Source: Prionace glauca (Eukaryota; Chordata; Chondrichthyes; Carcharhiniformes; Carcharhinidae). From it: a stretch of DNA of 64,000 nt. The notes beneath the pieces are model-generated. The model worked only from the letters and a program-made list of their open reading frames with translations. It did not search any database and had not been told where the DNA came from. Position 1 is the stretch's first letter. Each line of letters begins with the position of its first letter. The translations under genes and the position numbers were made by a program. Shown piece by piece: positions 53,998 through 63,400 of this stretch. The DNA is taken from assembly GCA_037974335.1 (NCBI GenBank), contig CM075760.1, forward strand, positions 33,861,609 through 33,925,608, given 5' to 3'.

Positions 53998-54591
53998 GAC
54001 ACAAATCATGATGTGGGTTTACTGGCGTAAACACAGTAAAAAGTCTGACAACACCAGGTTTTAGTCCAACCGATTTATTTGATAATATTCTCACAAGCAA
54101 GCAAGCTTTCGAGGTTACCCTCTTCGTCAGGTGAATGGAGAGTTCTGACCTCAGACAGACAGAGCATATAAAGCACAGACAGTTGCTGATTAGAATGCGA
54201 ATCCTTACACCTAACCTGCTGTTCAAGTCTTAAAGTGGCTGATAATGTGAGTGGAAGGAGCACTGATCACAGTTTAAAAAGATGTGTATTGTCTCCAGAC
54301 AGTACAGTAAGTGAGGTTTTGCAAACCCAGGCAAGTCACGGGGGTTACAGATAGTGCGACATGAATCCAAGATCCCTGTTGAGACCGTCCTCATGTGTGC
54401 GGAACTTGGCTATCAGTCTCTGTTCAGTGACTCTGCGACTTTATATGCTCTGTCTGTCTGAGGTCAGAACTCTCCATTCACCTGACGAAGAGGGTAACCT
54501 CGAAAGCTTGCTTGCTTGTGAGAATATTATCAAATAAATCGGTTGGACTAAAACCTGGTGTTGTCAGACTTTTTACTGTGGACACAAATCA
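53997..54591. mobile_element. Palindromic Penelope-type element with 12-bp target duplication
   Basis: The direct repeat GGACACAAATCA lies at 53997-54008 and 54580-54591. Between them, arms of about 145 bases are nearly perfect inverted copies, from CACAGTAAAAAGTCTGACAA (54032) to the matching TTTTTACTGTG (54579). Each arm contains a hammerhead-like half-core: 54107-54130 on the minus strand and 54482-54505 on the plus strand. The 260-base middle is the 3' UTR of the element at 44690. The left end has an extra 23 bases (GATGTGGGTTTACTGGCG...) not mirrored on the right. Confidence 0.88.
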
Positions 54592-54624
54592 ACAGGAAGT
54601 CATCTCACAATACCATCAAGTGAG

Positions 54625-54748
54625 TGCTTGATGAAGGAACAGTGCTCCAAAAGCTCGTATTACCAAATTAAACCCATTGGACTTTAACCTGGCGTTGTGA
54701 GACTACTAACTGTGCCTACCCCAGTCCAACACCGGCAACTCCACATCA
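54625..54748 (+). repeat. Penelope-type tail repeat, half copy
   Basis: TTGATGAAGGAACAGTGCTC, CATTGGACTTTAACCTGGCG and a full end CCAACACCGGCAACTCCACA. Confidence 0.75.
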
Positions 54749-54904
54749 CAAATTCACAGGGAGAGTGAGAGTCCAATTCAATGTTGTACAATCTGTTCAA
54801 TATTTCATCCTTGGCTCTGGGTCTTTTGGTGATGATTTAAATCTGATGTCTGTTAGTTGCTGACTCATCGACTTGGGAAATAGTTTTTTTTCCATTTACC
54901 TGAT

Positions 54905-55165
54905 AAAATTTTGAACCCATCCCCAGATTTTCAAACAGTTCTCAAGAAAACAGTCCCAGTTTCTATAATCTTTCCTGATAACTAAAGCCTCTATTCCCTG
55001 TGATCATCTCAGTGAATCTCTTCTGCATCCCTCATGATGTTGAATGCTTTTATCAAATCTCCTGTCAGTCTTTTCTCCAAGTGAAAGAGTCCCAGCTTCT
55101 TCAATCTGTCTTCATCACTGAAATTTCTCATCCCTGGACTCATTCTCCTAAATCTGATTTTCCAG
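54905..55165 (-). mobile_element. Old CR1-like fragment
   Basis: Minus-strand CR1 C-terminal reading is partly open (LKKLGLFHLEKRLTGDLIKA). AATCTCTTCTGCATCCCTC and GAAAGAGTCCCAGCTTCTTC are characteristic. Confidence 0.65.
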
Positions 55166-55603
55166 CCTTTGTTTTCTATTTCCATGTGGAAAGAATTGCT
55201 ACAAGAACTGGAAAACCTCAACATTTATCAAGAGAGAAAAGCAGAGTTAAGGTTTCAGGTCCTTTGACTTTTCGTCACAATTGAAGAACTGCTGCCCGGT
55301 TTCACACTGAGCTCCAATCTTTCACACGATGTTCCCTTGTTCTTGATTCCTCTCACCAGAGGAAATTATTTTTCCATATCTACACAATTTTGGTCAGTTC
55401 CTTTTAATTGGATCAGCACAAACTTCCCTTTTACATTCCAGGACCAGCAGCATTTCAGGAATGGTTTATAACAAGAAATTCATAATTTCCTATCCCATGA
55501 AGAAACAGCTATGGTTATAATTTAATACTGGATTGGTGCTGAACCTGGACATGTAAAGCCAAGTTTAAAGTTGAGATCAATTTTTTAAAGGTGAGATCAT
55601 GTA

Positions 55604-55826
55604 CTCCAGAACAGCTTCTTCCCTGCTGCCATCAGTCTTTGAATGGACCTACCATAGTAAGCATATCTTTCTCTCCAACCTGTCTGTAAGTGCAACATTA
55701 TATTCTGCAGCATTTCTTTTTCCGCTATGTACTCTATGAATGGTATTTATTGTCTGAAGTGCGTGCAAGAAACAATATTTTCACTGTATCTCACTAAATG
55801 TGACAATAATAAATCAAATCAAATTG
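55604..55826 (+). mobile_element. L2-like LINE 3' end
   Basis: From GCTTCTTCCCTGCTGCCATC to TGTGACAATAATAAATCAAA with the AAATC tail. Confidence 0.78.
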
Positions 55827-55907
55827 TTACAATGGTTAACTCAGAAGAATTAAAATCATAGAGAATAAGATAAACTTTGAAAGATTGAATATTCAAAGGT
55901 AAAAGTA

Positions 55908-56192
55908 ATTTTTTTTATTAGTCACTAATGGGCTTCCATTAACACTGCAATGAAATTACTGTTAAAATCCCCTAATCACCACACTCCGAGCACACTGAGG
56001 GAGAATTTAGCATGGCCAATGCACCTAATCAGCATGTCTTTTGGACATTGGGAAGAAACCAGCGCACCTGGAAAAAACCCACGCAGATACGGGGAGAACA
56101 TGCAGACTTTGCATAGAAAGTAACCCAAGTCAGAAATTGAACCTGGGTCCCTGGTGCTGTGAGGCAGCAGTGCTAACCACCGTGCTGTCCCT
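55908..56192 (-). mobile_element. V-type SINE, second tail type
   Basis: Minus-strand copy: tRNA head with GGTTAGCACTGCTGCCTCAC, core GTTTTTTCCAGGTGCGC and tail CATTGCAGTGTTAATGGAAG. Confidence 0.85.
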
Positions 56193-56228
56193 GGTGGAGG
56201 GATGTGGGGAAGAGACACTGATCATATG

Positions 56229-56330
56229 AAAATAGTAAGAAGTCTCACAACACCAGGTTAGAGTCCAACAGATTTATCTGGAACCATTAGCTTTCGGAGC
56301 GCTGCTACTTCATCAGGTGAAATGAAAGTA
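56229..56330 (-). repeat. Penelope-type tail repeat, half copy
   Basis: GTAAGAAGTCTCACAACACC and, on the minus strand, CTGATGA (56317-56311), stem and GAAA (56296-56293). Confidence 0.7.
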
Positions 56331-56439
56331 CAAGCTGGACTGCAGTGAATGAACCTGAGTGAAGTGGTTCTGATCATGTTGAGGGTTTGTTGGGAGATTC
56401 ACTCTCCTTTATTCAGACACAACACGTCCCAACATCCAA

Positions 56440-56719
56440 CCGCAAGATTTCTTTGTGCATCTGCACTACCTGCGCAAGCGCAGTTTTCTTTTGGGTGACG
56501 TCATTGGAACGGCCTGTCAACGTGTTTGCGCACGTGCAGAACCTGAGCTAATCGCGCAGTCGCAACAATGCGGTGACGCCATCACGCACTCACTATTGTG
56601 ATGTCATCACGCTCACTTCCGGGGTTCCCCCCGTGGCGGGAGTTTTGAAATCTCACTCTCTGGTTCCTGATCTTTCCAGCAGAAGATTTATCTTTACAAA
56701 CAGCAGCATTGTTCCAGAG
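56440..56719 (+). promoter_or_regulatory. CpG promoter and first exon of Z8
   Basis: CpG-rich with a full CRE fused to a CCAAT box (TGACGTCATTGG, 56496-56507), an NRF1-like TGCGCAAGCGCAG at 56471, a second TGATGTCATCA at about 56599 and an ETS site ACTTCCGG at 56615-56622. A GTGAGT donor begins at 56720, so exon 1 ends at 56719. No TATA box. Confidence 0.7.
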
Positions 56720-57009
56720 GTGAGTGCTTGTGACCATTCCTCTGCAACTGAGAGTTTTTAATGGTGTGTTATGTTATCTGAGAGAGGTTCTACATGTGGC
56801 TGGTCTGACTCCTTTACTGTGGATCTGAATCCATGTCCATCCATTGCTCAGTTTTACCTCTGCCCTCCCTGATCATCTTTCTGCCATTATCTAACTTCCC
56901 TCTGTCTCTAATGCTGGGTGTATTTTAATTGTGTTTAATATTTTACTGTTACATTGTCTAAGTGAAGTTTCAACTGCTGTCCCTCTCCCGATTGTGAAAT
57001 TTAAATGCA

Positions 57010-57285
57010 ATCAAAAAATCTGGAATTTAGTTGTACTGATGACTATGAAATCATGGTCGACTGTTGTTAAAAGTCTATCTGGTTCACTAATGTCCTTTAG
57101 GGAAGGAAATTGGCTGTCCTTACCTGGTCTGGCCTACATGTGACTCCAGATTTTCAACAATGTGGTTGACTCTTATCTGCCGTCTGAAATGGCTGAGCAA
57201 GGCACTCAGTCCCAGGGCATTTAGGGATGGGCAATAAATGCTGGTCAGCCAGCAATGACCATGTCCCATGAATGAATAATAACAT
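57010..57285 (+). repeat. tRNA-headed SINE body, second SINE family
   Basis: GGTTCACTAATGTCCTTTAG, TTACCTGGTCTGGCCTACAT and GGGCAATAAATGCTGGTCAG define this family, repeated at 58205-58540 (minus) and 58572-58757. Confidence 0.7.
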
Positions 57286-57337
57286 TAACACCTTCCCTCA
57301 TATTTGTAACAATTACTAGCTTTATCTTCTCACAGCA

Positions 57338-57657
57338 TAGAATTATGAAATACCTACAGTCCAGAAGGAGGTCATTCAGTTTATCAGGTTTGCTTTGACA
57401 ATACTCCCACCCAGGCCCTATCCTGGTAACCTCACATATTACCCTGTTAACCCCTCTGACAGTAATGGGCAATTTAACTTGACAAATCCATCTAACCTGC
57501 ACATTTCTTAAGTGTGGGAGGAAACTGGAGCACCTGGAGGAAACGCATGCCAACATAGAGAGAATATGCAAACACCACACTGACAGTCACCCAAGGCTGG
57601 AATTCAACCCAGGTCCTTGGTACTGTGAGGCAGTAGTGCTAACCACTGCCACCGTGC
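57338..57657 (-). mobile_element. V-type SINE
   Basis: Minus-strand copy with CCTACAGTCCAGAAGGAGGT end, core GTGGGAGGAAACTGGAGCAC and head GGTTAGCACTACTGCCTCAC. Confidence 0.85.
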
Positions 57658-57861
57658 ATCTTTCAGCATCAGGATGCTTTTTTCCCCTGCAATCAATTTC
57701 TCTTCCACTTCTGAGCTTATTGACCATCAAATCCTGCACCATTTTTATCCTCCAAATTTTATTCTGCAGGACTGTTCTGTCTCTTTACTGCCTGTGGTGA
57801 GAAACCCGGCCTGTTGAATTTTTCCAGCAATTAACAATCAGCCACATTATGAAATGCCTGG

Positions 57862-58165
57862 GCAGATTTCTAAAAGCTTGGTCAAAGAGGTAGATTTTAA
57901 AGAAGAAAGGGAAGTGGACAGCTGTAGAGAGCAAGGAGGCCAGAATTAGAGGAGTAGTGATATGTCAGCATTGTGCATCTGGAGGAGATTATAGAGATCA
58001 TGAGAGCCAAGACCATGAAGAGATTTGAAAAATCATTTCAAATATTAAAGTGCTATCTTAATCAGAAGCTTGTGAGGGTAAGATGAGAGTTTCAGTGGTC
58101 AATGAGGACAGGCAAAGGTACTCTGACCAAAATAGGATTCTAATGATGACATGGAAACATGGTCA
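57862..58165 (+). repeat. Dispersed repeat of unknown family
   Basis: Contains GGAGGCCAGAATTAGAGGAG, TGGAGGAGATTATAGAGATC and CCATGAAGAGATTTGAAAA, a composition I associate with a mobile repeat, but I cannot assign it to a family. Confidence 0.4.
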
Positions 58166-58204
58166 GAACCTCCTCTTGGGGTCTTGTATGAGGGAAGGTG
58201 GTGG

Positions 58205-58540
58205 TGTTATTATTCATTCATGGGACATGGTCATTGCTGGTTGACCAGCATTTATTGCCCATCCCTAATTGCCTGAGGATAGTTGAGATCAAGCACATAG
58301 CTGTAGCCCTGGAGTCATGTGTAGGCCAGACAGAGTAAGGATGGCAGATTTCCAAATAGGTTTTTACAACAATGGTTATATGGTCATCGGTAGATTCTTA
58401 ATTCTAGATAATTCTTTGTTTGTTGAATTCAAATTCCACCACTTTCCGTGGTGGGATTTGAACCTGGGTCCCCAGAACACTGGCTGAGTTTCTGGATTGA
58501 TAGTCCAGTGACAATACCACTTGGTTATCATCTCCCCATA
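58205..58540 (-). mobile_element. tRNA-headed SINE, second family
   Basis: On the minus strand the right end is tRNA-like (AAGTGGTATTGTCACTGGAC, B box AGGTTCAAATCCC), followed by the body seen at 57010 and the end GGGCAATAAATGCTGG. Confidence 0.75.
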
Positions 58541-58571
58541 ATGGTATTGTAAATGGACTAGGAGCCAGAGA

Positions 58572-58757
58572 CACAGGTCAAGATCTGGGAGCTATTTGAA
58601 TTCAATAAAAGTAACATTTAAAAAGGCAATTGTAGAAACCCACCTTGGTTCACTAATAGCCTTTAGGAAAAGATATCTGCCATTCTTATCTGGCAATATG
58701 ATTAGGGATCGACAATTAACATTAGCCCAGCCAACAATGCTCACATCCCATTGATTT
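58572..58757 (+). repeat. Second SINE family body, diverged
   Basis: TTGGTTCACTAATAGCCTTT and ATTCTTATCTGGCAATATG follow the order of 57010-57285. Confidence 0.6.
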
Positions 58758-59241
58758 TAACAAAAACACAACGATACAGATTGGTTCTGCCACAGTTGTC
58801 AGGGAATGTCAGAGGCCAAGAGTTGGACAATGTCTTCAAATTTCCCAGTTTATTATAGGAGGACTGGCGTCAGACAATTAAACATAAGGCTGATGTGCAG
58901 GCCAACTTGGAGCTGATGTTCACATATAGCTACTTACCCTAGTCATTCTAGACTGTGGAGATTGAGGGTTTGGGAGATTCTGTCACAGTTCCTGTCAAGT
59001 TGTACATATATAAAAAACCTCTACTTCGCTCTGCCTCTCTCACCTCTTTCTCTCTTATCCCATTGCTGTGGCAAGTTCCCTGCTCTGATGGACATTAGCG
59101 AATCAGTTGTCATCATGGTCACTTTTCCCCTCATGTTGGTTCCATAAGTCAGCAGATTCATTCCATTCAATTTTACAAACTGCCTTTGTGATCTTGTGCG
59201 TTTTCTTACTCTCACTTTTTTTTCTGTTTTAAATCTCTCAG
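58758..59241. other. Intron before the Z8 coding exon
   Basis: No repeat or domain recognised. It ends with a pyrimidine tract and AG (AAATCTCTCAG, 59241), a good splice acceptor. Confidence 0.5.
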
Positions 59242-59344
59242 AATATTTGAAAAGAAGGATTTGCAGTTGGGACATTCAAACCCACGGCAGAATCTGACAG
59301 AATTACCCAATTTATCGTAACCCAACTATCATTTTACGTTGAAC

Positions 59345-60045
59345 ATGGATGAAAAAAGCAGCATTCGCACGGGAGGAAAACCGTTTATGTGTGCAGTGTG
59401 TGGACAAGGCTACAGTCGATCATCTGCCCTGTCAAAACACAAACGCAGTCACACTGAAAAGAAGTCCTGTAAATGTGGGGACTGTGGGAAGGAATTTAAT
59501 TTCCCATCTGAGCTGGAGATGCATAGACGCTGTCACACCGGGGAAAAGCTGTTTAACTGCTCCGAGTGTGGGAAGGGATTTAATCGCAAAACGCATCTGC
59601 AGCAACACCAGCGCGTTCACACAAAGGAGAGACCATTCACTTGCTCAGTGTGTGAGAAGGGATTTACTAGTTCATCTGTCCTGCTGAGACACAAGCTGGT
59701 TCACACAGACGAAAGACCTTTCAAATGCGCAGAATTGGGAAATGCTTTAAAAGTTCAAGGGAACTGATCAGCCATCAGCTCATTCACTCTGATGAAAGAC
59801 CATTCAGGTGCTCTCGCTGTGAGGCTGGGTTCAAGCATTCATACCAACTCTCTCTCCACCAGCGCACTCACACTGGGGAGAAGCCGTACACCTGCTCCCA
59901 GTGTGGGAAGAAATTCACTCAGCCATCCCATCTTCGGGTACACGAACGGGTTCACTCTGGGGAGAAAGCATTCACTTGCACTGTCTGTAAGAAGAAATTT
60001 GTTCATTCATCCCATCTGTTGAGACACCAGCGAGGTCACAAGTAA
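59345..60045 (+). CDS. C2H2 zinc finger gene Z8, 8 fingers with one frame break
   Basis: The first frame (59345-59767) starts MDEKSSIRTGGKPFMCAVCG and has four fingers. Inside finger 5 one base is missing (GAATTGGGAAATG where GAATGTGGGAAATG is expected, about 59731-59743), which destroys the second Cys. The next frame continues with KCFKSSRELISHQLIH, then fingers 6-8 and the stop after HQRGHK at 60045. Either a recent loss of function or an error in the sequence. Unlike Z1-Z7 it lacks the shared leader with relic fingers, and its fingers are more varied, so it is a more distant family member. It follows an acceptor at 59241 and has the CpG promoter at 56.4-56.7 kb. AATAAA for polyadenylation is at 60174-60179. 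Confidence 0.75.
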
Positions 60046-60179
60046 TTGCAGTGATTGGATATTGTTCTCAATCACATCCAGGATTGAACTGTGTTCATCC
60101 TGGGGTCTCTTTTTGCTGATGTTACTAACCTCCAGTCCTGTTATTCATGTGCTAATCTTCTGGCTAAAAGTCAAATAAA

Positions 60180-61205
60180 CTGGCTTTGTGTTAAACAATG
60201 TGAGTCTCTTGAACATCTGACACAAGTTAATTCCTTCTGAAGGATTCTCCCTCTTTCTATCTGCTCCATCCTCACCTCCAACTGAGAGGAACTCATGGAT
60301 CTTTGATTGGACGATCTCAATCTTAGTGACAGTTGCCTGTGCCGTGTCCCTCCCATGCACTAATCCACCAGGCTAAAATACCCCTTATCTGAGTCCTGCA
60401 TCTGTATCTTCCTCTGATTCTCCCACCTCCCCTCATGTCCTCTGCCCTCAAGACCCACTTCCTGCACCATCTATCCTATTCTCACTGAACTGCTGACTAC
60501 ACAACATCCCCATGTTAGCTTACATTGTTAATGGTTTGTTTCTTTCTACAGATACTGTCCTTCTTTCCTTTAAATCTATTGTCATCTTCCCCCACTTCCC
60601 CAAAATAATAAACACATCACTCCTACATCAGCCCTTGGTTAAACAGCACCCTTGTTTAAAATTTTGATCCTTATTTTCAATCACTGTGTGGCCTCGCCCT
60701 TCCCTATCTTTGTAATCTTCTCCAGCCGCACAACACTCAAATATCAGACCACTTCCAATTCTGGCCTCTTGTAGTGACCATATTTCATTTGCTCTACCAA
60801 TGGTGGCAGTGCTTTCAGCATCATCACCTGTAAGCTCTGGAAACCCCTCCAAAAGCCTCTCTACCTCTTTCTCCTTCATTGCAATGTGGAATATCCCAGA
60901 AATGGTTTGTTCCACCTTGCTTTTGTTTCATTGGAAAATTGAAAGGAGATGGCAAGTAGCTCACACCAATCACTGGGAATTGCAGAAAGAATGAACCACA
61001 CATTCAAGCTAATTCTTAGAAAAGAACTGAATGGAACAGCACAGGAAGTGGAATGAAGAACTTCCATTGGTTCTCATCAGTATCAGGAGTAGGTCCCTAT
61101 GATCCCCATCATATTGGTGAGGGTAAGAAATTGTGTAAAGGGAGGTATGTTTGGACCTGTGTCTAAGGGACCATACGCAAGAGAGGATAAGGTCAGTTGT
61201 ACTGT
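60180..61205. other. Intergenic, nothing recognised
   Basis: Short open frames only, no domain or RNA structure that I can support. Confidence 0.4.
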
Positions 61206-61486
61206 ATATGCACAATGGTTAGCACTGCTGCCTCATAGCACCAAGGACCTGCATTCATTTCCTGGCTTGGGCCATTGACTGCGTGAAGTCTGTTTATTCT
61301 CCCCGTGTCTGTATGGATTTCTTCTGGGTGCTCTGGTTTCCACCCAAGTCCGAAAGACGTGTTGGTTAGGTGCATTGGCCATGCTAAATTCTCCCTCAGG
61401 TGCGGGAGTGTGGCGACTATGGAATTTCCGTAACTTCATTGCAGTGTTAATGTAAGCCTACTTGTGACACTAATAAATAAAATAAT
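61206..61486 (+). mobile_element. V-type SINE, second tail type, complete 3' end
   Basis: Head GGTTAGCACTGCTGCCTCAT, core CTCCCCGTGTCTGTATGG and tail GTAACTTCATTGCAGTGTTA ... CTTGTGACACTAATAAATAA. Best example of this tail. Confidence 0.88.
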
Positions 61487-61680
61487 AAATGTTTACTAAA
61501 AAAATCAAGTTGTCTTATCATAACCCAGTGAAGCTCAGAGCCCCAGAATAATAGAAGAAGCTGAGAAGAATTGGGACTGTTCTGTACATGAAGAATATGC
61601 TGCGGATCAAGGAGGAAAAAGAAGTGAAAAGTGCACCTATACCATGGCTATTGTAGCAGGAGGACATTAAGGTGGTGGAT

Positions 61681-61765
61681 AAAATCCTACAATGCAGAAG
61701 GAGGCCATTTGACCCAACGTATCTGCACTGAACACAAACCCACCCAGGCTCTATCTGCATAACGA
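61681..61765 (-). mobile_element. V-type SINE 3' fragment, first tail type
   Basis: Plus strand ATCCTACAATGCAGAAGGAG and CTGCACTGAACACAAACCCA. Confidence 0.6.
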
Positions 61766-61794
61766 CCATGCGCACTTCTCTGTATGAAACAATA

Positions 61795-61915
61795 ACATTT
61801 GCGTTGGGTTTGAACAGAATATCTTGCAGATGCTTCAAATCTGAAATAAAAACAGTCAAAGCCACAAATAGTCAACAGGCCCGGCAGCTTCTGTGGAGGC
61901 AAAAACAGAGTGAAA
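61795..61915 (+). repeat. Dispersed repeat, ATGCTGG family, decayed
   Basis: TCTTGCAGATGCTTCAAATC and CGGCAGCTTCTGTGGAGG match 14148-14250 in order. Confidence 0.5.
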
Positions 61916-61934
61916 TATACAACCAAACACCCTT

Positions 61935-62310
61935 CAGAATGAGGAACAACAGTAGACCATTGGGCTGCTCTGCTCCAGCATCTGATAAGATCCCGGCTGA
62001 TCAGATTGCAGCCACGACTCCACTTTCCTGCCTCCATCCGCCACACCTCGCCCCCCCCCAACCCACACACACACCCGTACCCACTCCCCCCCATATCCTC
62101 CCCTACCCCCCATCCCCCTCCCCACCCCGCATACCAAAACCCTTTGACTCTCTTGTCAATCAAAAATCCATTTAATCAGCCTGAAAATATTCAATGACTG
62201 TTTCCACCGCTCTCTGGGGAAGAGAATTCCACAGGCCAGAGGCCCCCTGAGATAGAGAAAATCTCATCGGCTCTGTCTCATACACCTTAAACCCACTCGC
62301 TCTCCAGAGC
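61935..62310 (-). mobile_element. Old CR1-like 3' end with C-rich expansion
   Basis: Plus strand: AGACCATTGGGCTGCTCTGC, ATCCCGGCTGATCAGATTGC, a C-rich tract at 62048-62130, then AGAGAATTCCACAGGCCAG. It follows the minus-strand CR1 3' order, with the middle swollen by CCCA/CCCC repeats. Confidence 0.65.
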
Positions 62311-62739
62311 CACACAGAGAAAGCCAGGCATGTGAATAAATTGGCGGGGGGATGTCGAGAAGAACGAAATGAAAGATCTGCAAACTGACAGTGTTTCACG
62401 GCCCAACACCAACACGAGTGGTAATGGATAAGTAAAGACAGTAAAGATGTTCTGGATGAGGTGTGAATAACGGCTCAGCAACAATCTGAAAACAGAGTGA
62501 AGAAAACAAGAGGGAGATTAGTTGTGAAAAGCAACAATGAAACACTGTAGGGGCAGAGATTATGGTTTAAAATCGTTGGACTCAGTTTTGTTCTGAAGGC
62601 TGTGAAGTGCCTATTTCAGTTGCGGGAAGTAATTTCTTATGTTCTTATGTTCTTATACTATATTTCCCAGTTCTGAAAACAGGTCACATTCAGTCTGTTT
62701 CTCTCTTTAAAGAGGCTGCCTGACTTATTGAGTGTTCAC
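62311..62739. other. Intergenic, nothing recognised
   Basis: A lone TTCTTATGTTCTTATGTTCT (62634-62655) looks like a CR1 tail without a body. Confidence 0.4.
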
Positions 62740-62796
62740 AGTAAGAAGTCTCACAACACGAGGTTAAAGTCCAACCAGATTATTTGATAGTAAAGG
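62740..62796 (-). repeat. Penelope-type element 3' end, left piece
   Basis: CAGTAAGAAGTCTCACAACA up to TTATTTGATAGTAA, then interrupted by a CR1. Confidence 0.75.
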
Positions 62797-63031
62797 GTGG
62801 TGAATCTCTGGAATTCTCTGCCCGTTGAAGTGGTGGAGGCTGCCTCGCTAAATATTTTTAAGACGCAGGTTGATGGGTTTTTGATAAGAGAGGGGATTAA
62901 GGGTTATGGGGAGAGGGCGGGAATGTGGAACTGAGCCACGACAGATCTGCCATGATCTTATTGAATGGCGGGGCAGGCTCGAAGGGCTAGATGGCCTACT
63001 CCTGCTCCTATTTCTTATGTTCTTATGTTCT
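62797..63031 (+). mobile_element. CR1-like LINE 3' end, nested
   Basis: Starts at GGGTGGTGAATCTCTGGAAT and ends with TTCTTATGTTCTTATGTTC. Strongly 5'-truncated young copy inserted in the Penelope-type repeat. Confidence 0.88.
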
Positions 63032-63310
63032 AAGCCCACAAGCTTTCGGAAACAGTGTTCCTTAGTCAGGTGTGTGGAAGGTTCTGTTCAGAAACAGGGC
63101 AGGTAAAGACACACACAGTTTACAGATTACTGATTAGAATGCAAGTCTTTACAGCTAACCTGCTATTCAAGTCTTCAAGGTGCAGACAATGTGAGTGGAG
63201 ATAGCATTAGCATAAGTTAAAGAGATGTGTATTGTCTCCAGACAGGGCAGTAGGTGAGATTTTACAAGCCCAGGCAAGTCATTATTGCAAGTTCAGGCAA
63301 GTCAGTATTT
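63032..63310 (-). repeat. Penelope-type element 3' end, right piece
   Basis: Continues the element with CACAAGCTTTCGG and 3' UTR sequence (GATTACTGATTAGAATGCAA, GATGTGTATTGTCTCCAGAC) as in the middle of 54009-54579. Read on the minus strand, 63044-63069 gives a hammerhead-like half-core with one change (CTGACTA). Confidence 0.75.
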
Positions 63311-63400
63311 TGCTGGAAATTCTGCAGTTCTGGCAGCATCTATAAGGAGAGAAAAGAACCGGTGTTTCGAGTCCAGATGACCCTCTTGGCAAAAGCAGTA
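63311..63400 (+). repeat. Dispersed repeat, ATGCTGG family fragment
   Basis: TCTGGCAGCATCTATAAGGA and GTTTCGAGTCCAGATGACCC follow the order of 14148-14290. Confidence 0.6.

Noticed and set aside
61934-62197. Proline-rich plus-strand and glycine-rich minus-strand frames
   Set aside because: They come from the C-rich expansion inside an old CR1 3' end.
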